Shown piece after piece: positions 1 through 8,526 of a DNA stretch of 53,341 nucleotides. Each line of letters opens with the position of its first letter. The stretch's first letter is position 1. The stretch covers positions 1 through 53,341 of the forward strand of contig CANJRV010000006.1 in assembly GCA_947476825.1 (NCBI GenBank), in the 5' to 3' direction. Below the pieces are notes generated by a model. It ran no database searches. It was not told where the DNA came from and saw nothing but the letters and a program-made list of their open reading frames with translations. This DNA is from Bacteroidota bacterium (GTDB taxonomy: Bacteria; Bacteroidota; Bacteroidia; Chitinophagales; Chitinophagaceae). Position numbers and translations under genes: made by a program.

Positions 1-26
1 CAAAGTTCTATTACCATGTCTTTTTT

Positions 27-57
27 TTTGAAGTCACAAATGTAAACTATATATTTG
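27..57 (+). promoter_or_regulatory. Bacteroidota-type promoter of the tRNA-Arg gene
   Basis: TTTG at 27-30 and TATATTTG at 50-57 are separated by 19 bases. This matches the -33 TTTG / -7 TAnnTTTG pattern known for the primary sigma factor of this phylum. The tRNA begins 16 bases after the -7 element. It is the best-formed promoter in the window. Confidence 0.7.
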
Positions 58-73
58 CGCTCTTATAAAAAAT

Positions 74-147
74 GGCTGCGTAGCTCAACTGAATAGAGTA
101 CCTCACTACGGATGAGGGGGTTTTAGGTTTGAATCCTAACGCGGTCA
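74..147 (+). tRNA. tRNA-Arg (anticodon ACG)
   Basis: A full cloverleaf can be folded. The acceptor stem is GGCTGCG (74-80) with CGCGGTC (140-146), using two G-T pairs, and the discriminator is A147. The D stem is GCTC/GAGT, the anticodon stem is CCTCA/TGAGG with loop CTACGGA, so the anticodon is ACG at 108-110 (inosine-modified, reading CGN arginine codons). The T stem is TTAGG/CCTAA. CCA is not encoded. Oddity: the D loop has GA instead of the usual GG, and the T loop reads TTTGAAT instead of TTCGAAT, so the G19-C56 tertiary pair appears replaced by A-U. Confidence 0.95.
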
Positions 148-151
148 CACG

Positions 152-192
152 ATGGGACTTTTCACAATTTTGTTGAAAAGTCCCATTTTTCT
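152..192 (+). terminator. Rho-independent terminator after tRNA-Arg
   Basis: A perfect 12-bp stem (152-163 with 175-186, core GGGACTTTTC/GAAAAGTCCC) is followed by a T run at 186-192. It starts 5 bases after the tRNA and marks the tRNA as a single-gene transcription unit. Confidence 0.85.
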
Positions 193-240
193 TTGGGCTG
201 TAATCCTTGCTAATATTGAGTAGTAGAGAAACGGCTTCAT

Positions 241-474
241 TCAATTTTGGTGTTTGATGTTCTTTTTTGTTATAAACTGAATAGCTATTTCAGTAATTGA
301 CAAATAGTCGTGCCCTTCTCCTTCATCATTTTCATGTGAATCAATTTCCGAATGACTATGATGCAATAATTAAGAAGCATCGGCGTACTTATACATTTTT
401 TCTTGCTGGGTGCAATAAAGTTGCTTGCCTTGTGCATCGTAAATATGTGTATGCTTTGGTGGTGTGCTTGCCAT
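241..474 (-). pseudogene. His-rich small protein remnant with an in-frame stop
   Basis: Reading down from an ATG at 474 gives 34 residues beginning MASTPPKHTHIYDAQGKQ, then a TAA at 370-372. The same frame stays open for another 42 codons to a TGA at 241-243. The second half is rich in His and acidic residues (HHSHSE, HENDEGEGHD). Continuity of an obviously protein-like frame across one stop suggests a single gene broken by a point mutation. His-rich leaders of this kind occur on metal-handling proteins, and a metal efflux operon lies next to it, so a truncated metal transporter N-terminus is one possibility. The parent family is not certain. It ends about 55 bases from the tRNA terminator. 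Confidence 0.4.
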
Positions 475-493
475 TTTAAATATTAATTAAATT

Positions 494-529
494 AAAAAGG
501 TTGTGCATATTTCTACGCACAACCTTTGG
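494..529 (-). terminator. Hairpin terminator of the metal-efflux operon
   Basis: A perfect 11-bp stem, AAAGGTTGTGC (496-506) with GCACAACCTTT (517-527), is followed on the minus strand by a T-rich tract (TTTTTAATTTAATT). It lies 5 bases past the stop of the small Cys-rich frame at 534-665, so it would end the operon that starts with the DUF6660-like gene. Confidence 0.7.
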
Positions 530-533
530 CTAG

Positions 534-665
534 TTAATTAGTTGGACATGGAATTACATAAACACATTTGCCATTCCTAAAATTGACGCAAGCATGACAA
601 CACACTTCCAACAATTCATTCTGTTCATTTTCATTTTGATTAAAATTTAGGATGTAAAAATACAT
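534..665 (-). CDS. Small Cys-rich protein (43 aa), hypothetical
   Basis: An ATG at 665 opens a 43-codon frame ending in TAA at 534. The product starts MYFYILNFNQNENEQNE and has five cysteines in its C-terminal half (CCHAC, then single Cys residues in KCVYV and IPCPTN), a plausible metal-binding pattern. It lies 39 bases downstream of the adaptor gene and just before a strong terminator, a position that fits the last gene of the efflux operon. There is no obvious ribosome-binding site, and a competing 26-codon frame overlaps it. I do not recognise a family. The call rests on the amino-acid pattern and location only. Confidence 0.35.
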   Translation of the reverse strand: MYFYILNFNQNENEQNELLEVCCHACVNFRNGKCVYVIPCPTN

Positions 666-704
666 GGCATTTAGAATTTGGGTTGTTCATGTTGTATGAT
701 AATT

Positions 705-1871
705 CTATTCTTCTCCACTTCCTTTTGTGAGCTCTGAAAGTAAATAATATGCACCTTTAATAACCACTTTAGCATTGGGTTGTATTTTATCAATTAGAAG
801 TACTTCAGTATAACCTAAATCGGATGCACCAATATTCACTTTAATCTGTTGGAATGTGTTCTTTTCTTTTTCAACAAAGATGTAATGTTCATCACCATTG
901 TTTACAATAGCTTCCGATGGCAAAGCTGTGGTTTGTACATTATCAATTTTTACTCTTGCTTCTACATACATACCTGGCAAAAGGGTTTCGGTTGTCTCAT
1001 TTATTTTTGCGTGTACCAAAACGGCTTGTTCGTTTGGCTCAAAGGCTTTATTGATAGCAAAAATTGTTGCAGGGTGAGAATGGGTTACGTCGTTGGCATC
1101 GTTGAATGTAATTTGTTGTCCTTCTTTTATTTTATGCAAATCCTTTTCAAACACTTTTAAATCTAAATGTAAATAACGATTATCAACAATTTCAAAAAGC
1201 GTAGCATTGGCATCGGCAAATTTGCTCATGCTTAAATTTATTTTTTGAATATAGCCACTTATAGGTGCTGTGATGGCAATACTTGTGCTGATATTATTAG
1301 AAGACAATTTACTAGAGTTAATACCTAATTGCGCTAACTTTGATTTGAGTGTTTCCTTTTTTGCCTGTGCAATTTGAAGTTCTCGTTGCGCTTGCTGAAA
1401 AGTTTTACCTGCATTAATATTCTCGTCTCGTAAAGATTTTTGTCGTTGATATTCTGCTTCTAAATAATCGAGGTTAGCATTGTTTTCTAAATAGTCTTGT
1501 TGCGTTTGCAGAATGTCAGTATTAGCAATAGTAGCTAATGTTTTACCTGCATGCACAAACTCACCTTCTTGCACAAGAATACTTTTTACTACGCCACTAT
1601 TTAAAATACTTACCTGTGCTTGGTGCTGTGGTGGCAAGGAAAGTTTGCCATTAATTTTGAGGGTTGTAGTTAAGTTTCTATTTTCAATTACGCCTAATTG
1701 CAAGTCAATTGCTTTTATTTGCTCCTCAGAAAAATGCACCTCTGCCGTAATTGGTTCTTTGTTATTTGCTTCTTGCTTTTTGGGTTCATCCACTTTGCCT
1801 TCAGTAGAGTTGTTTTTGCATGATATGCATGCAAACATTATTAGGAAAAAACTGATTATGATATACTTCAT
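705..1871 (-). CDS. CusB/CzcB-like RND efflux periplasmic adaptor
   Basis: The 388-residue membrane-fusion (HlyD-type) protein bridges an inner-membrane heavy-metal RND pump to the outer-membrane channel. It starts with a lipoprotein-like leader (MKYIIISFFLIMFACISC), so it is probably lipid-anchored in the periplasm. A barrel-sandwich/lipoyl half-motif (VSILNSGVVKSILVQEGEFV) comes near residue 85. A coiled-coil hairpin of about 60 residues follows (DYLENNANLDYLEAEYQRQK onward). A second lipoyl half (IAITAPISGYIQKI) and beta-barrel/membrane-proximal domains complete the protein. Length is normal for the family. It lies 10 bases downstream of the pump gene on the same strand, so the two are an operon. 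Metal specificity (Cu/Ag versus Co/Zn/Cd) cannot be read from the sequence. Confidence 0.9.
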   Translation of the reverse strand: MKYIIISFFLIMFACISCKNNSTEGKVDEPKKQEANNKEPITAEVHFSEEQIKAIDLQLGVIENRNLTTTLKINGKLSLPPQHQAQVSILNSGVVKSILVQEGEFVHAGKTLATIANTDILQTQQDYLENNANLDYLEAEYQRQKSLRDENINAGKTFQQAQRELQIAQAKKETLKSKLAQLGINSSKLSSNNISTSIAITAPISGYIQKINLSMSKFADANATLFEIVDNRYLHLDLKVFEKDLHKIKEGQQITFNDANDVTHSHPATIFAINKAFEPNEQAVLVHAKINETTETLLPGMYVEARVKIDNVQTTALPSEAIVNNGDEHYIFVEKEKNTFQQIKVNIGASDLGYTEVLLIDKIQPNAKVVIKGAYYLLSELTKGSGEE

Positions 1872-1881
1872 TTTTATTTTT

Positions 1882-4800
1882 TTATTTATTAATTAAATAT
1901 TGAATGTTGATAATGGTTTGGTTGTAATTATTAATTGCCGATAAATTATCCATTTTTATTTTGATAGCATCTTTCACATTTTGAAGATATTCGATATAGC
2001 CGATATCACCTGCTTTATAGCTCTGTTGTGCTGTATAAATAATGCTTTCAGCCATTGGCAAGGCTTGAGATTGATAATAATTAACTTGCTGCTTGAACTG
2101 TTGTTGCAATTGGTATTGTTGTAAAAAAATAGAGAGTAATTCTTGAGTAGATTTTTCTAACTCCATTGTAGCAATATCCTTTTCAATAGAAGCTGATAGA
2201 ATTTGTGCCTTGATACTTTTTTTAGAAATAGGAATATTAACACCAAGACTTCCATAAAAAAATGGTTGCCCTTTATCCAAACTTTGAGAATTGAGACCAA
2301 CATTTATAACAGGTAATGCTTTTGTTTTTTCAACTTGAATAGCTAATTCCTTTGCCTTTATTTGTTGTTGCAAATATTGTAGCAGAGGATGTTGCATCAC
2401 TATTGAACTATCCAATAAATTAATATTAGATAAATTTTGAATGGTGGTCGGTGGTAAAAAAATCGATTTATCGCCTGTCCATTTTTGCAATTCAACCAAA
2501 TAAAATTCAACTTGTGTATTAGCCTGTATAAGTTGTTGTTTTAATTCATTGCGTTGTAATGTGCCGTTTATTTGTTCTAATTTATTACTTTCTCCTACTT
2601 GAAATTTCTTGGCTGATATTTTTTCGTAATCAGCAAATACACTATCGGTTTGCAATAAGAGGTTGTATTGTTGCCAATTATAACACCAATTGTAATAAGC
2701 TATAGATACATTTTTTATTACTTCATTTTTTGTGATAGCTTCGTACGAGGTAGCCATGTTCATATTTTGATGTAATAAATTTTTCTCCGTTTTATAGGCA
2801 TTGGGTAATTTGAAACCTTGTGCCACTCCTACATTATAGTCAAACACTTTTGAATTGATTTGTCCGAAACTGCTATTCACATTAAGAGGTTCGTACCTTG
2901 TAGCAGTATTAGTTAAGGCTTGCTGCTGTTGAGTTTGCAAACTGGCTTGCTGAATACTTGGATAATATTGCAAGGATAAATCTATTGCATTTTGCAAAGA
3001 CAAACTTTGTGTTTGTGCAGTAGATTTTAAACAACATAGAGAAAAGGAAATTAATAAAATGGCATTAGTTGCTGATCGTACTTTTTCTTTTATTATTGAT
3101 TTGCTTTTCAACTTCTTTGGAGACATAACTAAAAAGTAAAGAACTGGTAAAACGAATAACGTTAAAAGCGTGGATGTGAGCAACCCACCAATAACAACAG
3201 AGGCTAATGGCTTTTGCACTTCTGCACCTGCGCTTGTACTTAATGCCATTGGTAAAAAACCAAGTGATGCAACTGTAGCTGTTGCCAATATCGGGCGAAG
3301 CCTTGCCGCACTTCCTTTGAGAATTCGTTGCAATAAATTTTCTTCCCCTTCATCTTTCAACGCATTGTAATACGAAATGAGTACAATACCATTTAATACA
3401 GCAACACCAAATAATGCGATAAAACCAACACCTGCTGAAATGCTGAAATTCATACCGCGAATCCATAATGCCATTACGCCTCCAATGGAAGCCAATGGAA
3501 TAGCGGATAAAATAATGCTTGCTTGTTTGATGGATTTAAAGGCAAGAAATAGCAGAAAGAAAATGAGAAGTAATGCTACTGGTACCGCTAATTGCAATCG
3601 CCCCTTTGCCTGTTGTAAATTTTCAAACTGACCCCCATAGGTAATAAAATAGCCTTCAGGTAGTTTTAATTTTGCGTCTAATTTTTTTTGAATGTCATGC
3701 ACTACACTCTCTATATCTCTACCTCTTACATTTGCTTCAATTACAATTCTACGTTGTGCGCCGTCTCTACTTATTTGTGAAGGGGCAGTTTTGAAACTAA
3801 TGTCGGCAACTTCATTTAATGGGATTTGATTTCCTTTAGGAGTTGGAATTAATAAGCCTTTGAGTTCATCAATATCCGTATTTCCACTTTTAGGAATACG
3901 TACTACTAAGTCAAATTTTCGTTCTCCTTCATATACAACTCCTGTTGTACCACCTGCGTAGGCAATATTTAAAATTCTATTGATGTCGGAAATATTTAAA
4001 CCATATTGTGCAATTCTATCTCGGTGATATTTTACTACCAATTGTGGCATACCTGTTACTTGCTCGACTTTAATATCAGTTAAGCCTTCAATAGTATTGA
4101 TTATCGGAACTGCCTTGTTTGCTTCGGAAAAAAGTTTATCTAAATCATCCCCAAAAATTTTAATGGCAATATCAGATTTTACACCTGCAATTAATTCACT
4201 AAATCGCATTTGAATGGGTTGTTCAAATGAGAGATTTACGCCTGGTATGGTTTTAATTTTATCATTCATTTTATCAGCTAGCTCATCTTTGTCTTTTGCT
4301 GATGTCCAATGTTTTTTATCTTTTAAAACAATAATCATATCCCCATTATTAATAGGCATTGGGTCGGTAGGTATTTCAGAAGAACCTATTTTACCAACCA
4401 CTTCAATAACTTCAGGAAAATTTGCCTTCAAAATTTTCTCTATCAAGGTAAACGTAGTTACTGTTTGAGGAATTGATGAACCTTCGCGTATAGTGGTTTC
4501 AACGGCAAAATCGCCTTCATCTAATTCGGGAATAAATTCGCCACCCAAGGTATTAAACAGAAGAATGGAGCCAATAAATAACAAAACAGAAATACAAACA
4601 ACAACAACTTTCCGTTTTAATGCAATGGCTAAAATTGGTTGATAGCCCATGTTTAATTTGGCAATAAATCTGTCTGTAAAGTTTGGTTTGTCGTTTACTT
4701 TTTTACTTAAAAATATACTGCTGACCCAAGGTACATAAGTTAATGATAATAGCAATGCCCCAATGATTGCAAAGCTAACTGTTTGCGCCATTGGCATAAA

Positions 4801-6216
4801 CATTTTACCTTCAACACCACTCAACACAAACAAAGGAATATAAACAATGAGGATAATGATTTGCCCGAAAATCGCACTACTCATTATTTTTGACGAACTG
4901 TCAATGACTTCTTTATTCATTTGCATTTGGGTAAGTGTATTGCTTCTGTAATGCTTTGAAAATATGTGAAGGGTGGCTTCAACTATAATAACTGCACCAT
5001 CTACAATTAAACCAAAATCTAATGCGCCCATGCTCATCAAGTTCGCACTTAAACCCAACATATTCATAATGATAATGGCAAATAACATGGCTAATGGGAT
5101 AACGGAAGCGACAATTAAACCCGCTCTTATGCTTCCTAAAAATAACACCAATACTAAGATAACAATTAATGCACCTTCCAATAAATTAGTGCTAACTGTA
5201 TGTACTGTTCTATCAATAAGTTTTGTTCTGTCAACAAACACATCCAATTTCACACCTTCGGGCAATGATTTTTCAATAGACTTTATTCGTTCTTTTACTC
5301 GTGCAATAACTTGTACAGCATTTTCGCCTTTTTGCATAAGTACAACACCACCCACTGTTTCACCATTTCCGTTTCGTGTCATAGCGCCATATCGAGGTGC
5401 TGAACCAAACTGAACAGTAGCAATATCCTTTATTAATATAGGAACACCTGAATTGTTTTTCACAACAATATTATTGATATCGTCCATGTTTTGAATTAAT
5501 CCTTCACCTCTGATAAAATAAATATTGGGTCCTTTATCAATATAACTTCCTCCCGTGTTTTCATTGTTTTTTTGTAAGGCATCAAACACATCAATTAATG
5601 TTAAATTATTAGCTGATAATCTTTCAGGTTTTACAGAAACCTCATACTGCTTTAGCTTACCGCCAAAACTACTTACGTCCACAACGCCAACTGTACCAAG
5701 CAACTGACGGCGCACTATCCAATCTTGTACAGTTCGTAATTCAATGGCATTGTATTTTTCTTCAAAGCCTTTTTGAGGCACTAAAACATATTGAAATATT
5801 TCTCCCAAGCCAGTTGTAGGGGGTAATAATTCGGGAGTTCCATATTGCTTTGGAATATTTTCAATTGCCGTTTTTATTTTTTCATCCACTCGCTGACGAG
5901 CAATGTTTACAGGCACATTGTCTTTAAATACGATAGTGATAACAGATAAACCTGACCTGCTTGTACTTCGCAACTCTACCATTTCGGACAACGATTTAAA
6001 CCCTGTTTCTAATGGATAGGTAATAAATTGTTCTACTTCTTGAGTAGCTAAATTGGGTGCATTGGTTATAACCTGCACTTGGTTATTGGTTACATCGGGC
6101 AAAGCATCTATACTTAATTGCGTAAATGAATAAATACCGAATGCAGCAAAGATGGTTAGTAAAACTCCTGTAATGAGTTTGTTGGTAACCGAAAAATAAA
6201 TGATTTTTTCTAGCAT
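1882..6216 (-). CDS. CzcA/CusA-type heavy-metal RND pump fused to a TolC/CzcC-like outer-membrane factor
   Basis: The 1,444-residue protein joins two parts of a tripartite efflux system. Residues 1 to about 1,040 form the HME-RND proton/metal antiporter, with the TM4 proton-relay motif DFGLIVDGAVIIVE at about 400-413. After a short basic linker there is an internal signal-peptide-like stretch (AILLISFSLCCLKSTAQ), then about 350 residues with the Gln-rich helices of a TolC/CzcC outer-membrane factor. The longest frame opens at 6249, but I place the start at the ATG at 6216, because MLEKIIYFSVTNKL matches family N-termini. CzcA-TolC fusions of about 1,450 aa are known in Bacteroidota. The internal signal suggests that cleavage separates pump and channel; this is inference. 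The adaptor gene follows 10 bases downstream. Confidence 0.93.
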   Translation of the reverse strand: MLEKIIYFSVTNKLITGVLLTIFAAFGIYSFTQLSIDALPDVTNNQVQVITNAPNLATQEVEQFITYPLETGFKSLSEMVELRSTSRSGLSVITIVFKDNVPVNIARQRVDEKIKTAIENIPKQYGTPELLPPTTGLGEIFQYVLVPQKGFEEKYNAIELRTVQDWIVRRQLLGTVGVVDVSSFGGKLKQYEVSVKPERLSANNLTLIDVFDALQKNNENTGGSYIDKGPNIYFIRGEGLIQNMDDINNIVVKNNSGVPILIKDIATVQFGSAPRYGAMTRNGNGETVGGVVLMQKGENAVQVIARVKERIKSIEKSLPEGVKLDVFVDRTKLIDRTVHTVSTNLLEGALIVILVLVLFLGSIRAGLIVASVIPLAMLFAIIIMNMLGLSANLMSMGALDFGLIVDGAVIIVEATLHIFSKHYRSNTLTQMQMNKEVIDSSSKIMSSAIFGQIIILIVYIPLFVLSGVEGKMFMPMAQTVSFAIIGALLLSLTYVPWVSSIFLSKKVNDKPNFTDRFIAKLNMGYQPILAIALKRKVVVVCISVLLFIGSILLFNTLGGEFIPELDEGDFAVETTIREGSSIPQTVTTFTLIEKILKANFPEVIEVVGKIGSSEIPTDPMPINNGDMIIVLKDKKHWTSAKDKDELADKMNDKIKTIPGVNLSFEQPIQMRFSELIAGVKSDIAIKIFGDDLDKLFSEANKAVPIINTIEGLTDIKVEQVTGMPQLVVKYHRDRIAQYGLNISDINRILNIAYAGGTTGVVYEGERKFDLVVRIPKSGNTDIDELKGLLIPTPKGNQIPLNEVADISFKTAPSQISRDGAQRRIVIEANVRGRDIESVVHDIQKKLDAKLKLPEGYFITYGGQFENLQQAKGRLQLAVPVALLLIFFLLFLAFKSIKQASIILSAIPLASIGGVMALWIRGMNFSISAGVGFIALFGVAVLNGIVLISYYNALKDEGEENLLQRILKGSAARLRPILATATVASLGFLPMALSTSAGAEVQKPLASVVIGGLLTSTLLTLFVLPVLYFLVMSPKKLKSKSIIKEKVRSATNAILLISFSLCCLKSTAQTQSLSLQNAIDLSLQYYPSIQQASLQTQQQQALTNTATRYEPLNVNSSFGQINSKVFDYNVGVAQGFKLPNAYKTEKNLLHQNMNMATSYEAITKNEVIKNVSIAYYNWCYNWQQYNLLLQTDSVFADYEKISAKKFQVGESNKLEQINGTLQRNELKQQLIQANTQVEFYLVELQKWTGDKSIFLPPTTIQNLSNINLLDSSIVMQHPLLQYLQQQIKAKELAIQVEKTKALPVINVGLNSQSLDKGQPFFYGSLGVNIPISKKSIKAQILSASIEKDIATMELEKSTQELLSIFLQQYQLQQQFKQQVNYYQSQALPMAESIIYTAQQSYKAGDIGYIEYLQNVKDAIKIKMDNLSAINNYNQTIINIQYLINK

Positions 6217-6310
6217 AATTTTAATTAAAATAATGAATGAATAAAACAATGAACAAAGGGTTTACCCTTACTGATTGCAAATTAATTTCTTGCTGAAAGC
6301 AACATGTTCA

Positions 6311-6634
6311 TTAACTTAATTGAGGAGGTTGCCAAATACTGGCGAAGTAGTTAGAAATAAAATGTTGGTCGTAAATCGAAACTGCTTTCACTATTGAAAG
6401 AGGACGGTCACATTTTGGTATTGGAGAAAATATAGGATGAAAAGTTATTGTTTGCCCACAGCAAGCGCAATGACAAAATGGAGAACATGATTCTGTATCA
6501 TGGTTATGTTTGCTGTGGTCGTTGGAAGTTAATTCAGTCTTTGTTTTTTTTACATTGCAGTCATCACTATCAACACATGGGGCGATAGAAAGAAGCAGAA
6601 TGTATAAACTGAATATTGACCAAAAAAATTTCAC
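6311..6634 (-). CDS. DUF6660-like secreted Cys/His-rich protein
   Basis: The 107-residue product has a hydrophobic leader (MKFFWSIFSLYILLLSIAPC), then Cys, Asp and His clusters (SDDC, HSKHNHDTESC, CHCACC). From memory it resembles the DUF6660 family, small exported proteins found upstream of CzcA/CusA pumps in Bacteroidota. A periplasmic metal-binding or sensing role is plausible but not shown. It is the first gene of the efflux operon, 94 bases ahead of the pump start. Confidence 0.75.
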   Translation of the reverse strand: MKFFWSIFSLYILLLSIAPCVDSDDCNVKKTKTELTSNDHSKHNHDTESCSPFCHCACCGQTITFHPIFSPIPKCDRPLSIVKAVSIYDQHFISNYFASIWQPPQLS

Positions 6635-7091
6635 GAGCGTAAAACTAGCCCTTTCTTTTTAAAATGGAGACAAATATTGAGAAATACTCGCACATAGCTT
6701 GGTATTGTAAATTTTATTTATATTGTATTCCACTACACCACAAGGTTTTTTGTGTAGGATTTTAGTTGATTAATTAAACTGCTATTTTTTGGTTTGGCAT
6801 TTGAACAACATTCTATTTTTGTAGTGATAGTTGGTTCACTGTTTGCTTCGTAATTTTGATATTCAAAAATTAGTGAAGAATATAATTGTGGCTATTCATT
6901 CAATCCAAAATGGCCATAACGATAATTTTTGTTGCAATGAATTTTTAGTTGGGAAACAGGCGCGGTCTGTTTCGCAATTGGTTGCAGTGTATTTTGGCAA
7001 TACCTAAATTTTGTAACAGGAATTATGTAACCGATACTACCTGTAATGGAAGTCCAAATAGATTTTAATTTATTTATTCAATAAGCTTTTT
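6635..7091. other. Gene-poor gap between metal efflux and arsenic-type operons
   Basis: No complete gene is visible in these 457 bases. On the minus strand a frame without a start codon runs from 6891 to a TAG at 6733 and looks protein-like (it includes NYEANSEP and IECCSNAKPKNSS). It could be the tail of a lost gene. The upstream control region of the efflux operon should lie between about 6635 and 6730, but I could not pick out a convincing -7 box. Confidence 0.4.
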
Positions 7092-7865
7092 TTAGTAAGC
7101 CTTTCTCAACATATCCGCATATCCATTTGGTAAAATACTAGTTTCAACAGCCTTTGCCGCTTTTTCTACATCATATTCAAACCGAATAAATTCTACTTGT
7201 ATGCTTTCTTTATTGAACTTGGAACTATCGTCATTTAATGTGATAAGCACATAACACCCCCTTGGATCACCGTCTTTAGGCTTTCCCACCGAACCGATAT
7301 TTATAGCGTGTCTGTAAGCAATTTGTCCGTCCTTTTCATATGCAAAGATTCTGTGATATGGTTTATGCGTATGACCAAAAAACATCATATCGGCATTGGA
7401 TGTTTCTAAAATTCGCATCATACTTTTTTCGTCTCTGTCTTCATATAAGTACTCATTTATTTTTCTTGGACTACCATGCACCATCAATAAAAACAAATGG
7501 TCATTGTTGAGTTGATATTCTACCTGAATATGCGCAGGAAGTGTTCTTAAAAACTTTCGTTCCTCGTCTTTTACAAGTTGATTTGTAAATGAAATAGACT
7601 GTGAACCCATTCCTTTTTCTACATCTGTTTTGTAAGCGCAGCCACAGTCGTCTGATGCCCTGCCTACCCCAAAATCATAATTTCCTGCAATAGTAGGAAT
7701 ACCTCGTTTGCGTATTTCTTGTATCACTTCATTCGCCCAAATATTATATCCGACTAAATCACCTAAACAATAAATAGCATCGGGCTTTGTTTTTTCAATA
7801 TCTTGAAAGAAGGCGTCTAATGCAGGAAGATTTGAATGTATATCACTGAATAATGCAATTTTCAT
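7092..7865 (-). CDS. Calcineurin-like metallophosphoesterase (YfcE/MJ0936-like)
   Basis: The 257-residue cytoplasmic enzyme carries the two-metal phosphoesterase motifs in order: SDIHSN near residue 7, GDLVGYN near 41, AGNYD near 65, HGSP near 140, and GHTHKPY near 173. The frame is open further upstream to 7925, but the start is set at the ATG at 7865 because MKIALFSDIH is the canonical N-terminus and the upstream stretch is the overlapping end of the aquaporin gene. It begins one base after the aquaporin stop, so it is translated as part of the arsR operon. The substrate is unknown; a phosphoesterase in an arsenic-type operon is unusual (see findings). Confidence 0.85.
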   Translation of the reverse strand: MKIALFSDIHSNLPALDAFFQDIEKTKPDAIYCLGDLVGYNIWANEVIQEIRKRGIPTIAGNYDFGVGRASDDCGCAYKTDVEKGMGSQSISFTNQLVKDEERKFLRTLPAHIQVEYQLNNDHLFLLMVHGSPRKINEYLYEDRDEKSMMRILETSNADMMFFGHTHKPYHRIFAYEKDGQIAYRHAINIGSVGKPKDGDPRGCYVLITLNDDSSKFNKESIQVEFIRFEYDVEKAAKAVETSILPNGYADMLRKAY

Positions 7866-7866
7866 T

Positions 7867-8520
7867 TTACTGATTTTTATTATGATGAGTAAGATACTTC
7901 CATGTGGGAATGGCAAGCGATGCACCTAATATTGTAGCTACAATGTAGACCCATAAAAATTCTGTATGTCCACTCACAACAGCAGGTGCAATAGAACGTG
8001 CAGGGTTCATACTTGCTCCACAAATAGGACCTGCAAACATGGCTTCTAATAAAACGGTAGAACCGATAGCCAACCCTGCAAACATGCCTTGTTCTTTACT
8101 TCCTGTGGCAACATTAATAATTACAAGCATAAGTAAAAAGGTTAGTATAAATTCTAAGATAAATGATTGCATTGGACTCCCTGTGGGTAATGTCGCTCCT
8201 AAAAATTCATTTGTTGGAAACAAATATTTTAAAGTAAGGCTTGCTAAAAAAGCTCCTGCTAATTGGCTTAAAATGTATGGTGTTACTTGCTTCCATTCGA
8301 ATTTTTTAGCAATGGAAAATGCTATTGTAACTGCAGGATTTAAATGTGCGCCTGAAATACTACCAAGCGCATAAATCATTGCCATTACAATTAATCCAAA
8401 GGTAATTGCAATTCCAACATGGGTAATTGCTCCATTGGTTTGATGATCAATAATGATTGCTCCGGTTCCGCAAAATACTAATGCAAAAGTTCCTATTATT
8501 TCGGCAATATATTTTCGCAT
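7867..8520 (-). CDS. MIP-family channel, NIP/AqpN-like aquaporin
   Basis: The 217-residue inner-membrane channel has six predicted membrane segments and both NPA half-helix motifs: SGAHLNPAV at about residue 58 and FAGPICGASMNPARS at about 162. The second matches the form typical of plant NIPs and bacterial AqpN channels. Aligned by eye to E. coli AqpZ, the selectivity-filter positions are F, A, A and R, so the water-channel His is absent. This predicts a wider pore that passes solutes such as arsenite, boric acid or glycerol. The downstream phosphoesterase gene starts 1 base after its stop, and the DUF6428-like gene lies 6 bases upstream. ArsR control suggests arsenite efflux down its gradient. 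Confidence 0.9.
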   Translation of the reverse strand: MRKYIAEIIGTFALVFCGTGAIIIDHQTNGAITHVGIAITFGLIVMAMIYALGSISGAHLNPAVTIAFSIAKKFEWKQVTPYILSQLAGAFLASLTLKYLFPTNEFLGATLPTGSPMQSFILEFILTFLLMLVIINVATGSKEQGMFAGLAIGSTVLLEAMFAGPICGASMNPARSIAPAVVSGHTEFLWVYIVATILGASLAIPTWKYLTHHNKNQ

Positions 8521-8526
8521 AAAAAA

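Noticed and set aside
4973-5413. 146-codon + strand frame antisense to the RND pump
   Set aside because: It is a shadow of the pump reading frame; composition mirrors the opposite strand.
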